From the NCBI GenBank assembly GCA_023400235.1, contig JAEXFI010000012.1, forward strand, positions 262,379-326,378: 64,000 nucleotides of DNA, written 5' to 3'. Shown piece after piece: positions 1 through 8,345 of the stretch. Position 1 is the stretch's first letter. Each line of letters starts with the position of its first letter. This DNA is from Bacillota bacterium (GTDB lineage Bacteria > Bacillota > Clostridia > Acetivibrionales > DSM-1351). A program made the position numbers and the translations under genes. The notes under the pieces are model-generated. The model was not told the origin of the DNA. It saw only the letters and a program-made list of their open reading frames with translations, and did no database searches.

Positions 1-131
1 TGAAGTCTTGCACATTCCTTACGTGAATTTTCTGCAATTTCAATTATTTCTTTTTTCCCCGAATCAAGAGCTTTAATTGTCTTACTGATTATCTCATCCA
101 TCTGCACTGCGTTATGCTTGTAATTCGGCAT
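1..131 (-). CDS. DegS-like sensor kinase, N-terminal fragment
   Basis: The gene runs off the left edge, so only about 43 codons are visible, starting at an ATG at 131 behind a GGTGG-type ribosome site. The peptide begins MPNYKHNAVQMDEII and continues with a helical, charged stretch including EIIEIAENSRKECARL. That resembles the N-terminal coiled-coil sensor region of DegS-type cytoplasmic histidine kinases of clostridia, in which a line like IAENSRNEC recurs. No kinase domain can be seen because it lies outside the window. The identification rests on recalled similarity of a short segment and is tentative; the open frame and start are clear. Confidence 0.5.
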   Translation of the reverse strand, partial: MPNYKHNAVQMDEIISKTIKALDSGKKEIIEIAENSRKECARL

Positions 132-747
132 TTTTCCACCTGTTTTCATATGATATGTCGGTATAAAGAATATTTTAATCTCATATTTGGCAAAACATTC
201 TAAAAACTATATAGGATTATTTTAACTAATATATTACGTGCCTACAATAGCGGCTTCTCAATTTTGTTGAAAATGACTAAATTTGATAGCCAGGGAATAC
301 CTTTTTCACCAGTCAATCACTATCAACTGGAAGCCCATAGTTTGTTTACAATATTATAGTCGTAATTAATAGCCTTTTACTAAATACTTTTTTAAAAATA
401 AATTTAAATATATATTTGATTAAATTTAAGTCAATGAGAAAATAATTCTGACCTCATTTATTTTGCCAGCATTAATTAACTATCTTATATAAACCGCTCT
501 GCCGTAGGTGTTTAAGCGTTTTTAATTTATGTGGTTATTTTATAACAGTTTTATTTTTTTGTAAATAGCCCTGAAAACTAGCAATAACAAGGACAACAAG
601 CACTTTTTTACAATTTTATGTTGCTCTAAGTATCGATATACCGTTTTTAAATTACTACTATTACAATGCTACGAGATAAAAATTCTTATAAAAAATTTTA
701 TAGGTGATGGCCTAATTGACTCTTACGTTACAAATGGGATAAAAGCA
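132..747. other. A+T-rich intergenic region, no gene seen
   Basis: This is the divergent or upstream spacer between the DegS-like gene and the terminator of the secreted-protein gene. It is strongly A+T rich, has no open frame with a ribosome site, and I could not match any riboswitch core in it. It presumably carries the promoter of the leftward kinase gene. Confidence 0.5.
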
Positions 748-788
748 CAAAAAAGAAGTAGCTAAAGTAATATTAGCTGCTTCTTTTT
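748..788 (-). terminator. Rho-independent terminator of the 811-1806 gene
   Basis: A 13-bp inverted repeat (753-765 with 773-785, one G-T pair) has a 7-nt loop and is flanked by A-runs on the left and T-runs on the right. It can therefore act in either direction. It lies just past the stop codon of the leftward gene. Confidence 0.75.
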
Positions 789-810
789 CATAAAAGTGCT
801 ACAACGTTTA

Positions 811-1806
811 TTAATTGTAGAAAGAATTAATCCAACCATTTAAGGCAGTTTGTAATGTTCCATCATAGTAGAAAGCAAATGGATAGCTTCCCTTAAACCC
901 TTTGAATTTGTTTACATATTCATCATAACGCTGTTTATAATCTGGATACGAAGCTGGATATGCAAGCTTCCAATTGGATTCCATTTCTACCCCTATTATA
1001 GTGCTAGAGGTTTTTGCTATTACTTGAACCCCATCCCTATAGCAAATAGCCTGCTTATTAACACTATAGTAACAACCATCAAGGTTAGTTTTTGATTCCC
1101 CTGTAGTATCAAAGTAGTAATGTGGTTGAAGTATTACGATGTCATAAATTGTTGATTTATCAGCTACATAGCCGATATTTTTAATAATTGTCGCTGCATT
1201 TGTACCATATCCATAGTAAGGAATCCATAAAAATTTCTTACTTAGGTTTGTATGTACGCGGTACGACAAATCGTTCATTAGCTTTATAACCGCATTACTT
1301 GTAATACTGGTGTAGTCTACTGTTCCATATACCGATTCACAGTTCATGTAAACGCCTCTGATGTTATTTGTCCACACAGTAGAAGAAATCTGCGATTTAA
1401 TATATGTTATATAATTATAAAAAGGGTCTAAACTTGTGCTTGCAACACTTGAGTTTGTTGAACCTATTCCAGGAGTACCAATCCATATTTTGGCAGTACT
1501 CTTTTTAGCTACTATTTTAGTGATAAAGTCAATAATTTGGGGGGCTAAGTTAGTCTTATAACCTGCTTCTGTTCCGCCGTAATCAGTCGTTAAGGCAGGT
1601 GCAATAACATAGTCAGTCACATAAGAATCTGCTAAAGCCTGGTAGTCAGAGTCAGTATAACTACTAAATTGACCAACTGTAATAACTAACATTTTTGAAG
1701 TGTCTGTAGCAGCAAAAACTGTAGCTGGAATCACCATAATACTGAACAGCATGAATGTAGTAATAATTATCCCTATAATCCTTGAGCTAAATTTTGTCAT
1801 ATACAC
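811..1806 (-). CDS. Secreted DUF4855-like protein
   Basis: The protein has 331 residues with a clear signal peptide: a basic start MTKFSSR, a hydrophobic core of about 20 residues and a VFA-A cleavage-like site near residue 32. The mature part has the landmarks I associate with the DUF4855 family: KFLWIPYYGYG in the middle, YDIVILQPHYYF, a GVEMES segment and YPFAFYYDG near the C terminus. These suggest a TIM-barrel-like extracellular protein. Its biochemical function is unknown to me. It is a single gene with its own terminator, flanked by an IS200 relic and A+T-rich spacers, so it may be a recent acquisition. A second ATG at codon 3 is an equally possible start. Confidence 0.55.
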   Translation of the reverse strand: MYMTKFSSRIIGIIITTFMLFSIMVIPATVFAATDTSKMLVITVGQFSSYTDSDYQALADSYVTDYVIAPALTTDYGGTEAGYKTNLAPQIIDFITKIVAKKSTAKIWIGTPGIGSTNSSVASTSLDPFYNYITYIKSQISSTVWTNNIRGVYMNCESVYGTVDYTSITSNAVIKLMNDLSYRVHTNLSKKFLWIPYYGYGTNAATIIKNIGYVADKSTIYDIVILQPHYYFDTTGESKTNLDGCYYSVNKQAICYRDGVQVIAKTSSTIIGVEMESNWKLAYPASYPDYKQRYDEYVNKFKGFKGSYPFAFYYDGTLQTALNGWINSFYN

Positions 1807-2016
1807 ATTTCTCCCTTTAAATACAATTTTAGTTTTATTTGTAAATAATAGCTATTATTACTTAAAATATATTATGATATTTTCCAAAATCTGTCAATTA
1901 CTATATTCAAGATAATTTCGGCCTTTTTTCTGATATACTGTAGCAGACTTCGGGGCGGCGCAAAGCAGCACAGGAAATAAATGTATTAATAATGATATAT
2001 TTATCCTTCACGATCA

Positions 2017-2185
2017 TGATAAAGAAATGAAAATATTCGATAAGTATGCCAATCTGAAATATAAATATGGGAATAGGCACTTTTGGTGTAGCGGGTACTA
2101 TATTGATACAGTCGGCAAGAATGCAAAGAGAATTGAAGAATACATTAGGAACTAGTTACAGGAAGATATAGCAAATACCAATTGA
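2017..2185 (+). pseudogene. IS200/IS605 TnpA (Y1 transposase) C-terminal relic
   Basis: Reading forward from about 2017, the frame encodes DKYANLKYKYGNRHFW, then GYYIDTVGKNAKRIEEYIRN, the C-terminal signature of IS200-type Y1 transposases. A TAG at 2153 replaces the expected glutamine directly after EEYIRN. The frame then reads LQEDIANTN to a TGA at 2183. The N-terminal half, including the HUH motif, cannot be found upstream. By family knowledge the tyrosine in EEYI is probably the catalytic one. The fragment has no start codon and no intact ends, so it is a dead remnant. Confidence 0.75.
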
Positions 2186-2245
2186 TTTTCTTCACAACCT
2201 TTTCACAACTTTTTATACTGTCTAATTTGTAAATATAATAAATAT

Positions 2246-2278
2246 AAAAACCCACTATCCACATGAATAGCAGGTTTT
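2246..2278 (-). terminator. Terminator after tRNA-Lys
   Basis: An imperfect inverted repeat (AAAACC..CTAT with ATAG..GGTTTT) lies 4 nt past the tRNA 3' end. It is followed on the minus strand by a T-rich tract, so it is placed to end the tRNA transcript. Confidence 0.65.
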
Positions 2279-2281
2279 GTC

Positions 2282-2357
2282 TGGTGCGCCATCAGGGATT
2301 CGAACCCGGGACACCCTGATTAAGAGTCAGGTGCTCTACCAACTGAGCTAATGGCGC
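2282..2357 (-). tRNA. tRNA-Lys (CTT)
   Basis: The minus strand folds as a standard 76-nt tRNA. The acceptor stem is GCGCCAT/ATGGCGC, with a D-arm TTAGCTCAGTTGGTAGAG and an anticodon stem CCTGA/TCAGG around loop CTCTTAA, giving anticodon CTT. It has a T-arm with GGTTCGAATCC and an encoded CCA. It is followed by a terminator and stands alone, not in an rRNA cluster. Confidence 0.95.
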
Positions 2358-2467
2358 ATTTTCAAGCGTTTCAGGCATGTACACCTCCCGAACACTTTTA
2401 TATTATAAGAGCAATGCCGGGTGTTGTCAACACTATTTTCAAATTTTTTTCATGGGCATAAGCATGG

Positions 2468-3088
2468 CTAACCTGTCAATCTGGCTACTGCTCTAACCAT
2501 ACTGGAATCAGCGTCTATTTTAAGCGGAAAGGCCATAACCTCAAATTCCTCGTCCTGACTGAGCTTATCCAGGTTTGTAAGATTTTCAAGGATAAGTACG
2601 TTGTTTTTCAGTAAATACTTGTGCAGTTGGAAGGGGAACCTATCTGGAGACGGCATGTCAATTCCCAGAAGCTTAACCTTGTTTTCAGCCAGATATCTGC
2701 AAAAGTTCATGTCCAAAACAGGGTGGTCAGTGTAGTAGCTGTCTTCCCCGTAATATCTGTCCATCCCAGTATGAATCAGGACTATGCTTTTGCCTTTTAA
2801 GGCTTGTACATATGCGGGTTTTAAGGATATAACAGCTTCATCCTCAGCATGAACGATACCTCCTGTACCGCAAAAATGCTCCACGGGCATTTTTGAAATA
2901 TACTCCTCCACATCCAGCAGGTGCATTTTTCCGTCTATATGCGTACCGGCATGCATACCGGTATCAAGCCTGTGGTTATTGTAGCCGGCTTCCTTAAAAA
3001 CCTGGGTGTGTTCAAGCACCACTCTGTCATCTCCCGGATAAACGGGCATTCCTATTTGAATCGGCTGTGAAAGATCAATGATTTTCAT
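2468..3088 (-). CDS. Cyclase-family metal-dependent hydrolase (KynB-like)
   Basis: This 206-residue protein belongs to the cyclase family (Pfam PF04199), which includes bacterial kynurenine formamidase. The diagnostic metal site HAGTHID is at residues 46-52. LSQPIQIGMPVYPGD near the start and GIDMPSPDR in the second half also fit the family. The family hydrolyses amide or ester bonds using metal ions in the cytoplasm. Nothing nearby belongs to tryptophan catabolism, so the substrate is open and I do not assign kynB. The ATG at 3088 has a GAAGGA-type ribosome site 9 nt upstream. The gene is monocistronic between tRNA-Lys and a secreted-protein gene. Confidence 0.8.
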   Translation of the reverse strand: MKIIDLSQPIQIGMPVYPGDDRVVLEHTQVFKEAGYNNHRLDTGMHAGTHIDGKMHLLDVEEYISKMPVEHFCGTGGIVHAEDEAVISLKPAYVQALKGKSIVLIHTGMDRYYGEDSYYTDHPVLDMNFCRYLAENKVKLLGIDMPSPDRFPFQLHKYLLKNNVLILENLTNLDKLSQDEEFEVMAFPLKIDADSSMVRAVARLTG

Positions 3089-3234
3089 TGAGTTTTATCC
3101 TTCTCTTTAAATTTATCTCGTATGAATTTATGCTGGATAAATTCTGTTCTGATTAAATACTAGCATATTTCAGAGAAGTGTTAAAGCCCCTGAGAGCCCC
3201 GGCTTCGCCAGGGCACCCTTTTGGGTCTGCAGGT

Positions 3235-3639
3235 TCACTGCACTACATAATTGGTTACCAACCGGGTTTGCCCGCACAATATCTCTATCTGATACGTTCC
3301 GGAGTCGGTATTCTTATCAACCTTCCAGGTACATAGGACGCTTCCGTCCCTGCCTGCCACAATATTCCGGGTGGTTGTAAAGTCCCTGCCCCCTACCTTG
3401 TAGCTGCAAATAATCCTGCAACTGCTGTTCGGAGCACATCTTAAAGCCAGAACACCAACCTCCCCCTTTTTTATATAGGGACGTTTGGCAATAACCTGGA
3501 TACTATCATTTGAATAGGCCTGGGCAACTATTCCGCCGTTAACCCTTACTGCATTGTTTGGATCTTTCATAAGACGTATGGTTAAAAAACCGTTCATGAA
3601 CAGGCTTAAAACCAATAAACAAGGTAAAATACGCTTCAT
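3235..3639 (-). CDS. Small secreted or membrane-anchored protein, unknown
   Basis: I choose the ATG at 3639 (MKRILPCLLVL) because a GAGGTG ribosome site lies about 6 nt upstream; the open frame extends three codons further to a GTG inside that site. The 134-residue product has an N-terminal hydrophobic segment (signal peptide or anchor). It is followed by a roughly 90-residue beta-rich domain with two cysteines close together (LRCAPNSSCRIIC) and a C-terminal segment GTYQIEILCG. This looks like a small Ig-like extracellular fold. I do not recognise the family. It lies 42 bp downstream of the PAP2 gene on the same strand and may be co-transcribed with it. Confidence 0.6.
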   Translation of the reverse strand: MKRILPCLLVLSLFMNGFLTIRLMKDPNNAVRVNGGIVAQAYSNDSIQVIAKRPYIKKGEVGVLALRCAPNSSCRIICSYKVGGRDFTTTRNIVAGRDGSVLCTWKVDKNTDSGTYQIEILCGQTRLVTNYVVQ

Positions 3640-3690
3640 AAGCATCACCTCAAAATGTATTTTACCTTATTTTCTCCACAGTAATTTTTT

Positions 3691-4332
3691 TTATTTGCCG
3701 GGTGTTCTTGCATATTTTTCCTGGAGCTTTTCAATTATCAGGGTTACAGCTCCCAGCCAGAAAATCCCGAAGGATAACCCCCCCAGGACATCACTTGCAT
3801 AATGAACACCCAGATATATTCGACTTAATCCTATCAGCAATATCAAACCACAAAGCGCTGCGGCAAAAATTATCTTATAGCCCGAACTCAGATATCTGCA
3901 GCACAAATAAATAAGAAAACCGTAAAAGCAGGTAGCAGCCATGGAGTGTCCGCTGGGGTAACTCAGACCGCTGACCTCGGTCAAATGGAGTATGTCAGGT
4001 CTGGCCCTGTTAATCAGCCACTTCAGTCCCACATTCACTATTGAGCTTAAAGCTACATTCAATATAATAATAGCCGAATAAAAGGAATACTTCCGCCCTT
4101 TAATAAAAATTCCCGGTATAAACAGAACCGATACACTGCTTAAAAACAAGCCGGATGCAAAAAAAGTGACAGCCCTCATAAAAGAAGTCATTTTTTCCGA
4201 AATCATTTTTGATACAAATGAGTATATACTGGTGTCAAACCCCACAATGTTATTAAAAATCACAGATACAGACAAAAGAACAAACAACAGTAAAGGTGTA
4301 ATGACAGTTGAAAAAATTCTGAAGCTCTTCAC
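3691..4332 (-). CDS. PAP2-family membrane phosphatase
   Basis: A 213-residue integral membrane protein carries all three PAP2 signature motifs: KWLINRARP (KX6RP), PSGH and SRIYLGVHYASD (SRX5HX3D). The histidines of the second and third motifs form the catalytic pair. Five to six hydrophobic segments surround them, and the active site is expected on the outer face. Members dephosphorylate phosphatidylglycerol phosphate, phosphatidic acid or undecaprenyl pyrophosphate; the sequence alone does not say which. The start is a GTG at 4332 with GAGGG upstream. The next gene downstream encodes a small secreted protein. Confidence 0.85.
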   Translation of the reverse strand: MKSFRIFSTVITPLLLFVLLSVSVIFNNIVGFDTSIYSFVSKMISEKMTSFMRAVTFFASGLFLSSVSVLFIPGIFIKGRKYSFYSAIIILNVALSSIVNVGLKWLINRARPDILHLTEVSGLSYPSGHSMAATCFYGFLIYLCCRYLSSGYKIIFAAALCGLILLIGLSRIYLGVHYASDVLGGLSFGIFWLGAVTLIIEKLQEKYARTPGK

Positions 4333-4375
4333 TTTTACCCTCTTTTCCGGCTTGAACTGTAAATTAATAAAACAG

Positions 4376-4404
4376 CAAAAAGCCCGATTTTTAATCGGAC
4401 TTTT
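4376..4404 (-). terminator. Terminator after rubrerythrin
   Basis: The inverted repeat AAAAGCCCGATT / AATCGGACTTTT is symmetric with A- and T-runs on both sides. It lies about 20 bp after the rubrerythrin stop codon and separates it from the PAP2 gene. Confidence 0.8.
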
Positions 4405-4425
4405 CCTTGGTATATTTCTGATGGA

Positions 4426-4965
4426 TTAATAGTTTTTAGCCACCATCTGGAAGTAAGCCTTTGGATGATCACATACAGGACAAACCTCGGGAGCCTTTTC
4501 GCCAACGTGTACGTGTCCGCAGTTTGCACATTGCCAGATAACTTTTTCACCCTTTATAAACACTGTATTTCCTTCAACATTTTTAAGCAGCGCCAGATAT
4601 CTTTCTTCATGCTCCTTTTCAATTTTAGCTACAGCCTCAAAAAGATATGCGATTTTATCAAAGCCCTCTGCTTTAGCTTCTTTTGCAAAGTTTGCGTACA
4701 TATCTGTCCACTCGTAATGCTCTCCGCTGGCAGCATCCTTAAGGTTGGCAGCAGTATCGGGAATACCGTCATGCAACAGCTTGAACCATATTTTTGCATG
4801 TTCCTTTTCATTGTTGGCAGTCTCGGTAAAAAGGGCGGCGATTTGCTCAAAACCTTCCTTTTTTGCCTTTGAAGCATAGTATGTATATTTGTTGCGCGCC
4901 TGGGATTCGCCGGCAAATGCCGCCATCAGATTAGCTTCTGTCTTTGTACCTTTTAAGTTACTCAT
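4426..4965 (-). CDS. rbr: Rubrerythrin
   Basis: This 179-residue protein is a full-length rubrerythrin, the cytoplasmic NADH-linked peroxide reductase of anaerobes. The ferritin-like four-helix part carries the di-iron ligands in ESQARNKY, ETANNEKEH and EAVAKIEKEHEERY. The C-terminal rubredoxin-like domain has the two iron-binding pairs CANC and CPVC (residues about 145-166). The start has a GGAGG ribosome site. The promoter region contains a near-perfect palindrome that could be a peroxide-responsive operator (separate entry). The gene has its own terminator and is transcribed alone. Confidence 0.95.
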   Translation of the reverse strand: MSNLKGTKTEANLMAAFAGESQARNKYTYYASKAKKEGFEQIAALFTETANNEKEHAKIWFKLLHDGIPDTAANLKDAASGEHYEWTDMYANFAKEAKAEGFDKIAYLFEAVAKIEKEHEERYLALLKNVEGNTVFIKGEKVIWQCANCGHVHVGEKAPEVCPVCDHPKAYFQMVAKNY

Positions 4966-5019
4966 TGAAAACCTCCTTGAAAATAATAAAATAAGATTTA
5001 GATTAAACTTTTAAGAATG

Positions 5020-5036
5020 TTATTATGACATAATAA
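5020..5036. promoter_or_regulatory. PerR-like palindrome upstream of rubrerythrin
   Basis: TTATTATGACATAATAA is a 17-bp palindrome with only the centre asymmetric, 55 bp upstream of the rubrerythrin start. Its layout (two TTAT half sites, A+T rich, odd spacing) resembles the PerR/Fur-family box. The surrounding 4966-5305 spacer has no other gene; its right half contains promoter-like A+T repeats ahead of the thioesterase gene. The regulator assignment is an inference. Confidence 0.4.
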
Positions 5037-5305
5037 ATCATAATTAATATACCACACTTTTAAAATTATAACCAAATTTTATCTATAAATTTTAAAGGTT
5101 AATTTTAATACCCCGGCATAAAATATGTGCCTTTCAATTTTCACCCGTCATACGGATTATATAATAAAAAAAAGGGTATAAATCTACCAGTATATATTAT
5201 ATGCTTATAAAAACAGTTATAATAGCATTTATAATAACAGGTGTAATAGCATTTATAATACAGATAGTTTTACTTCACAAAGTAAACAACTTCCGGGAGG
5301 TCAAT

Positions 5306-5785
5306 ATGGACAAAAAAATATATAAAAAGGTTTCGGACTCACGAACAGAGCAAATTCAGATTCTGATGCCGGAGCACATAAACGGCTTTAACCGGCTATT
5401 TGGGGGAAGACTAATGGAATGGATAGATGTGGTTGCGGCTGTGGTAGCCAGACGTCACTCCGGCTGCAATGTAACTACCGCCTCCATTGATAACCTTCAA
5501 TTTAAAGCAGCAGCATATGTAAACAGCACTATCTTTCTTACAGGTCAAATCACTTATGTTGGTAATACCTCCATGGAGGTCAGGGTTACAACCTATGTTG
5601 AAAAGCTTGACGGGATGAGGCACATGATAAACAGGGCCTATCTTGTACTGGTTGCACTGGACGAAAACGACCATCCGGTTCAGGTTCCAGGCCTTACTCT
5701 TGAAACCGAAGAAGAAAAACTGGAATGGGAAGCAGGCAAAAAGCGCAGCAAATTGAGAAAGCAGAGAAGGCTTGAAGCTTTTTAG
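5306..5785 (+). CDS. Acyl-CoA thioesterase, hotdog fold
   Basis: The product (159 residues from this start) is a hotdog-fold acyl-CoA thioesterase of the YciA/BFIT type, which releases free acid and CoA. LMPEHINGFNRLFGGRLMEWID holds the N-terminal signature with the catalytic Asp at the end, and ASIDNLQFKAAA continues the active-site strand. The C terminus is a basic helix. The ATG at 5306 has a strong GGGAGGT site. The frame stays open 35 codons upstream to an ATG at 5201 and would add a hydrophobic helix, but that start has no ribosome site. The gene is convergent with the ATPase gene, overlapping it by 4 bp. Confidence 0.85.
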   Translation: MDKKIYKKVSDSRTEQIQILMPEHINGFNRLFGGRLMEWIDVVAAVVARRHSGCNVTTASIDNLQFKAAAYVNSTIFLTGQITYVGNTSMEVRVTTYVEKLDGMRHMINRAYLVLVALDENDHPVQVPGLTLETEEEKLEWEAGKKRSKLRKQRRLEAF

Positions 5786-6537
5786 CCTCCGTCTTTATCT
5801 TCCTTGAATAAATAATCCATCATCTTTTCAGGATTGTTCAGGAACTGCCTTGTTATGATATAATGTTCCGTTTCTTCATATGGTATGCTTCTTATTCCCT
5901 TTTCGTCAAACATAAGTATATCCGCATGAGGGTATGCCATTAAAATTGGAGAATGGGTAGCTATTATAAACTGTGAATTATTATTTACAAGCTCGTTGAT
6001 TTTAACAAGTAAAGAAAGCTGTCTGGTTGAAGACAGGGCAGCTTCCGGCTCATCCAATATATACAGGCCGTTTCCCATGAACCGGTTTAAGACCAACGCT
6101 ATAAAGCTTTCCCCATGTGACTGCCTGTGCAGGGATTTTCCTCCGTACATATGAATAAAAGGGGCGGAGACTGCTTTATCCAGCCTGTCAATTTCGGTAG
6201 CTACATTATAAAAGCTCTCAGCTCTCAGGAAAAAGCCGTCTTTCGGTCGCTTAACTCCTTTTGTCAGCGTCATATGCCTGTAAAGCACCGAATGTGTTTC
6301 CTGGGAGGAAAAATTAAAGTTCATGGTACCTCCCTCTGCATTGAAACCCATGTTGACCGCTATGGCTTCAAGAAGGGTAGACTTTCCCGAGCCGTTTTCT
6401 CCCACAAAAAAGGTTACTCTCTTGTTAAAATCCAACTGCTCTACATTTCTAAAGCTGGGCAAATGGGAAACATAGGCATCCTCCAGCTCTGCCTCCTTGT
6501 GCAGCCTTAAGCCGCTGATAAATAAATTGCTGAACAT
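5782..6537 (-). CDS. ABC-type ATPase of the AAA_21/RecF-like class
   Basis: A 251-residue soluble ATPase without membrane segments. Motifs in order: Walker A GENGSGKST (about residues 46-54), a signature SHGES near 140, Walker B GLYILDEPE near 157 and a switch histidine in ATHSP near 194. The SHGES signature and short insert between Walker A and signature place it with stand-alone predicted ATPases (COG3910-like) rather than transporter subunits. The substrate is unknown; relatives act in DNA-related or phage-defence roles, but no partner gene lies beside it. It converges on the thioesterase gene with a 4-bp overlap. Confidence 0.75.
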   Translation of the reverse strand: MFSNLFISGLRLHKEAELEDAYVSHLPSFRNVEQLDFNKRVTFFVGENGSGKSTLLEAIAVNMGFNAEGGTMNFNFSSQETHSVLYRHMTLTKGVKRPKDGFFLRAESFYNVATEIDRLDKAVSAPFIHMYGGKSLHRQSHGESFIALVLNRFMGNGLYILDEPEAALSSTRQLSLLVKINELVNNNSQFIIATHSPILMAYPHADILMFDEKGIRSIPYEETEHYIITRQFLNNPEKMMDYLFKEDKDGG

Positions 6538-6748
6538 TTCCCTAAGTACTCCTTGATTGGTCTTTTTCCTGTTTGTACAGTTACAACTACTATTATATAC
6601 TATTTAATGCTGGCGGCACAGGGGTTGAATGTAGCTGAGAGAATAAAGCGCCCCAAAGGGCTTTTCAAAATTTTATCTGAAATTGCATGAAAAATTAAAT
6701 AAAATATGAAATAATCTATATATAAAATCTGAGCAGGAGCATATAAAT

Positions 6749-7480
6749 ATGGATGCCAAACACCTATGTGAAATAATTGGACAGAGCAATAACATAGTCT
6801 TTTTCGGAGGGGCCGGTATGAGCACCGAATCGGGCATAGCAGATTTCCGTTCGGAAAACGGACTTTATAGAACCTCCGTGGGGTATTTGTACCCACCTGA
6901 GACTATGTTGTCACACAGCTTTTTTTTCTCACACACTGTTGATTTTTACAACTTCTACAGAGAAAAAATGATTTTCAAAAATGCCCGGCCAAATCCGGGA
7001 CATATTGCCCTTGCAACACTGGAGCAGCTTGGCAGGCTAAAGTGTGTGGTTACTCAGAATATTGACGGGCTGCATCAGCTTGCAGGCAGTAAGACAGTTT
7101 ATGAACTGCATGGTTCGGTTCATAGAAACTACTGCACAAAGTGCCGTAAATTTTACCCGCTTGACTATATTGCCGATTCCAGAGACATACCTCTGTGTTC
7201 CCAATGCGGCGGAATTGTAAAACCCGACGTGGTTCTATACGAGGAAGTACTTGATGACATGATAGTTAATGGCGCAATAACAGCAATCAGCAAGGCAGAA
7301 GTATTGATTGTGGGAGGTACGTCACTGGTAGTATATCCTGCTGCAGGTCTTATTAATTATTTCAAGGGAGACAAGCTGATCTTGATAAATAAAAGCACCA
7401 CACCTTATGACTCTAAGGCAGATATGGTATTTCACCAGCCTGTGGGCAAGCTCTTGAGTTCTGCCGTGAACATGCTGTAA
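6749..7480 (+). CDS. NAD-dependent protein deacylase, sirtuin
   Basis: This 243-residue protein is a class III (bacterial CobB/SrtN-like) sirtuin that removes acyl groups from lysines using NAD. GGAGMSTESGIADFRS at about residues 20-35 is the NAD-binding signature. TQNIDGLHQLAG and the catalytic histidine in ELHGSVH follow. Four cysteines (CTKC, then CSQC) make the structural zinc site, and GTSLVVYPAA closes the Rossmann fold. The length is normal and all key residues are present. The ATG at 6749 follows AGGAGC. It appears monocistronic, between a divergent ATPase gene and a convergent fluoride channel gene. Confidence 0.93.
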   Translation: MDAKHLCEIIGQSNNIVFFGGAGMSTESGIADFRSENGLYRTSVGYLYPPETMLSHSFFFSHTVDFYNFYREKMIFKNARPNPGHIALATLEQLGRLKCVVTQNIDGLHQLAGSKTVYELHGSVHRNYCTKCRKFYPLDYIADSRDIPLCSQCGGIVKPDVVLYEEVLDDMIVNGAITAISKAEVLIVGGTSLVVYPAAGLINYFKGDKLILINKSTTPYDSKADMVFHQPVGKLLSSAVNML

Positions 7481-7516
7481 AAATACCGGACAACAAGGCC
7501 AAGTCCCATTATTGCA

Positions 7517-7885
7517 TTATGCAGCCAGCAGCTTTCCCAGAACAGTGCCGGACAAACACAAGGCAATGCTTAAAGCTACGTTGAGAACTGCAAACAAAGT
7601 ATTTCCATTCTGGTAGAGATTTACAGTCTCGAGGCTAAAGGTGGAGAAGGTTGTAAACCCTCCAAGTATTCCCGTAGTCAAAAAAAGCAGTAATCTTTTG
7701 TTGCTGGGATACATCATTGAGAATAACTGTGTAAGCATTCCTATTAAAAAAGAACCTATCAGGTTTATTATTAAAGTCGAAACAGGAAAATTCACGGGGT
7801 TTATCCTATTAATAAATATTGACAGCAAATACCTGGAAATCGCTCCAATAAAACCTCCGCAGCCCACAGCCAGCGCATTCAGCAT
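7517..7885 (-). CDS. crcB: Fluoride ion channel CrcB/Fluc
   Basis: A 122-residue membrane protein with four hydrophobic helices. The Fluc landmarks are present: GGFIGAISRYLLS at the N terminus, NLIGSFLIG in helix 2, and GILGGFTTFSTFSLE in helix 3, where the broken helix binds the central sodium and lines the pore phenylalanines. Fluc proteins form antiparallel dimers that export fluoride. Only one copy is present, so it would work as a homodimer. The start has AAGGAGAAGG directly upstream. I looked for a fluoride riboswitch upstream and did not find one. Confidence 0.9.
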   Translation of the reverse strand: MLNALAVGCGGFIGAISRYLLSIFINRINPVNFPVSTLIINLIGSFLIGMLTQLFSMMYPSNKRLLLFLTTGILGGFTTFSTFSLETVNLYQNGNTLFAVLNVALSIALCLSGTVLGKLLAA

Positions 7886-8164
7886 AACCTTCTCCTTTAA
7901 CTTGTTCCAGTTTAAATTCTGCTATAGCTATTATACTGCAAAATCCATGAGCTCTCAAATATACAGTTTCATTTATTATGAATCAAACTCATTTTTAGAC
8001 AAAATGCACTAAAACAGCCTCTCCTTTTCAGTAAATATGACAAATATTAGTCCTTGCTGAAAAATACTTTTGTAATGCTAATAAGATTATGTTAAATTAA
8101 TTATTGCGAGTTTAATGATTTAAAAATTCAGTAGAAAAAAAATACTGTTTTTAAATCGTTGACT

Positions 8165-8250
8165 GCTCTCTGGAGAGTCCCATTTTTGGGCGCCGAAGGT
8201 GCAAGGAAAGGCTTTCAGCTTTTCCGGTCTCTCAGGCAAAAGGACAGAGC
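8165..8250 (+). promoter_or_regulatory. Glycine riboswitch aptamer
   Basis: The segment contains the conserved glycine-aptamer features in order: CTCTGGAGAG, then GGGCGCCGAAGGTGCAA, then CTCTCAGGCAAAAGGACAGAG. A closing P1 stem is formed by GCTCT (8165-8169) and AGAGC (8246-8250). Only one aptamer is obvious. It is followed 32 nt later by a strong terminator and then by an alanine/glycine symporter gene, so glycine probably controls transcription read-through into the transporter. Confidence 0.9.
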
Positions 8251-8281
8251 TACTAAAGCTTCATGTCTTTCTCTTTTGAGG

Positions 8282-8311
8282 GCCAAAACAAACAATGTTT
8301 TGGCTTTTTTG
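8282..8311 (+). terminator. Riboswitch expression-platform terminator
   Basis: A 9-bp perfect stem (GCCAAAACA 8282-8290 with TGTTTTGGC 8296-8304) and six Ts lie between the glycine aptamer and the symporter start codon. This is the expected regulated attenuator of the riboswitch. Confidence 0.85.
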
Positions 8312-8345
8312 ATTTTCAAAAATTCAAGAAGGGATTGGTCAGAAA

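Noticed and set aside
1700..1915. 71-codon plus-strand frame over the start of the secreted-protein gene
   Set aside because: Antisense to the signal-peptide region; low-complexity hydrophobic translation without a ribosome site.
5201..5305. Possible N-terminal membrane helix extension of the thioesterase
   Set aside because: The upstream ATG has no ribosome site, while the ATG at 5306 has GGGAGGT at proper distance and gives the family's normal start.
7886..8100. Fluoride riboswitch upstream of crcB
   Set aside because: I looked for the conserved fluoride aptamer core on the minus strand and found nothing like it.
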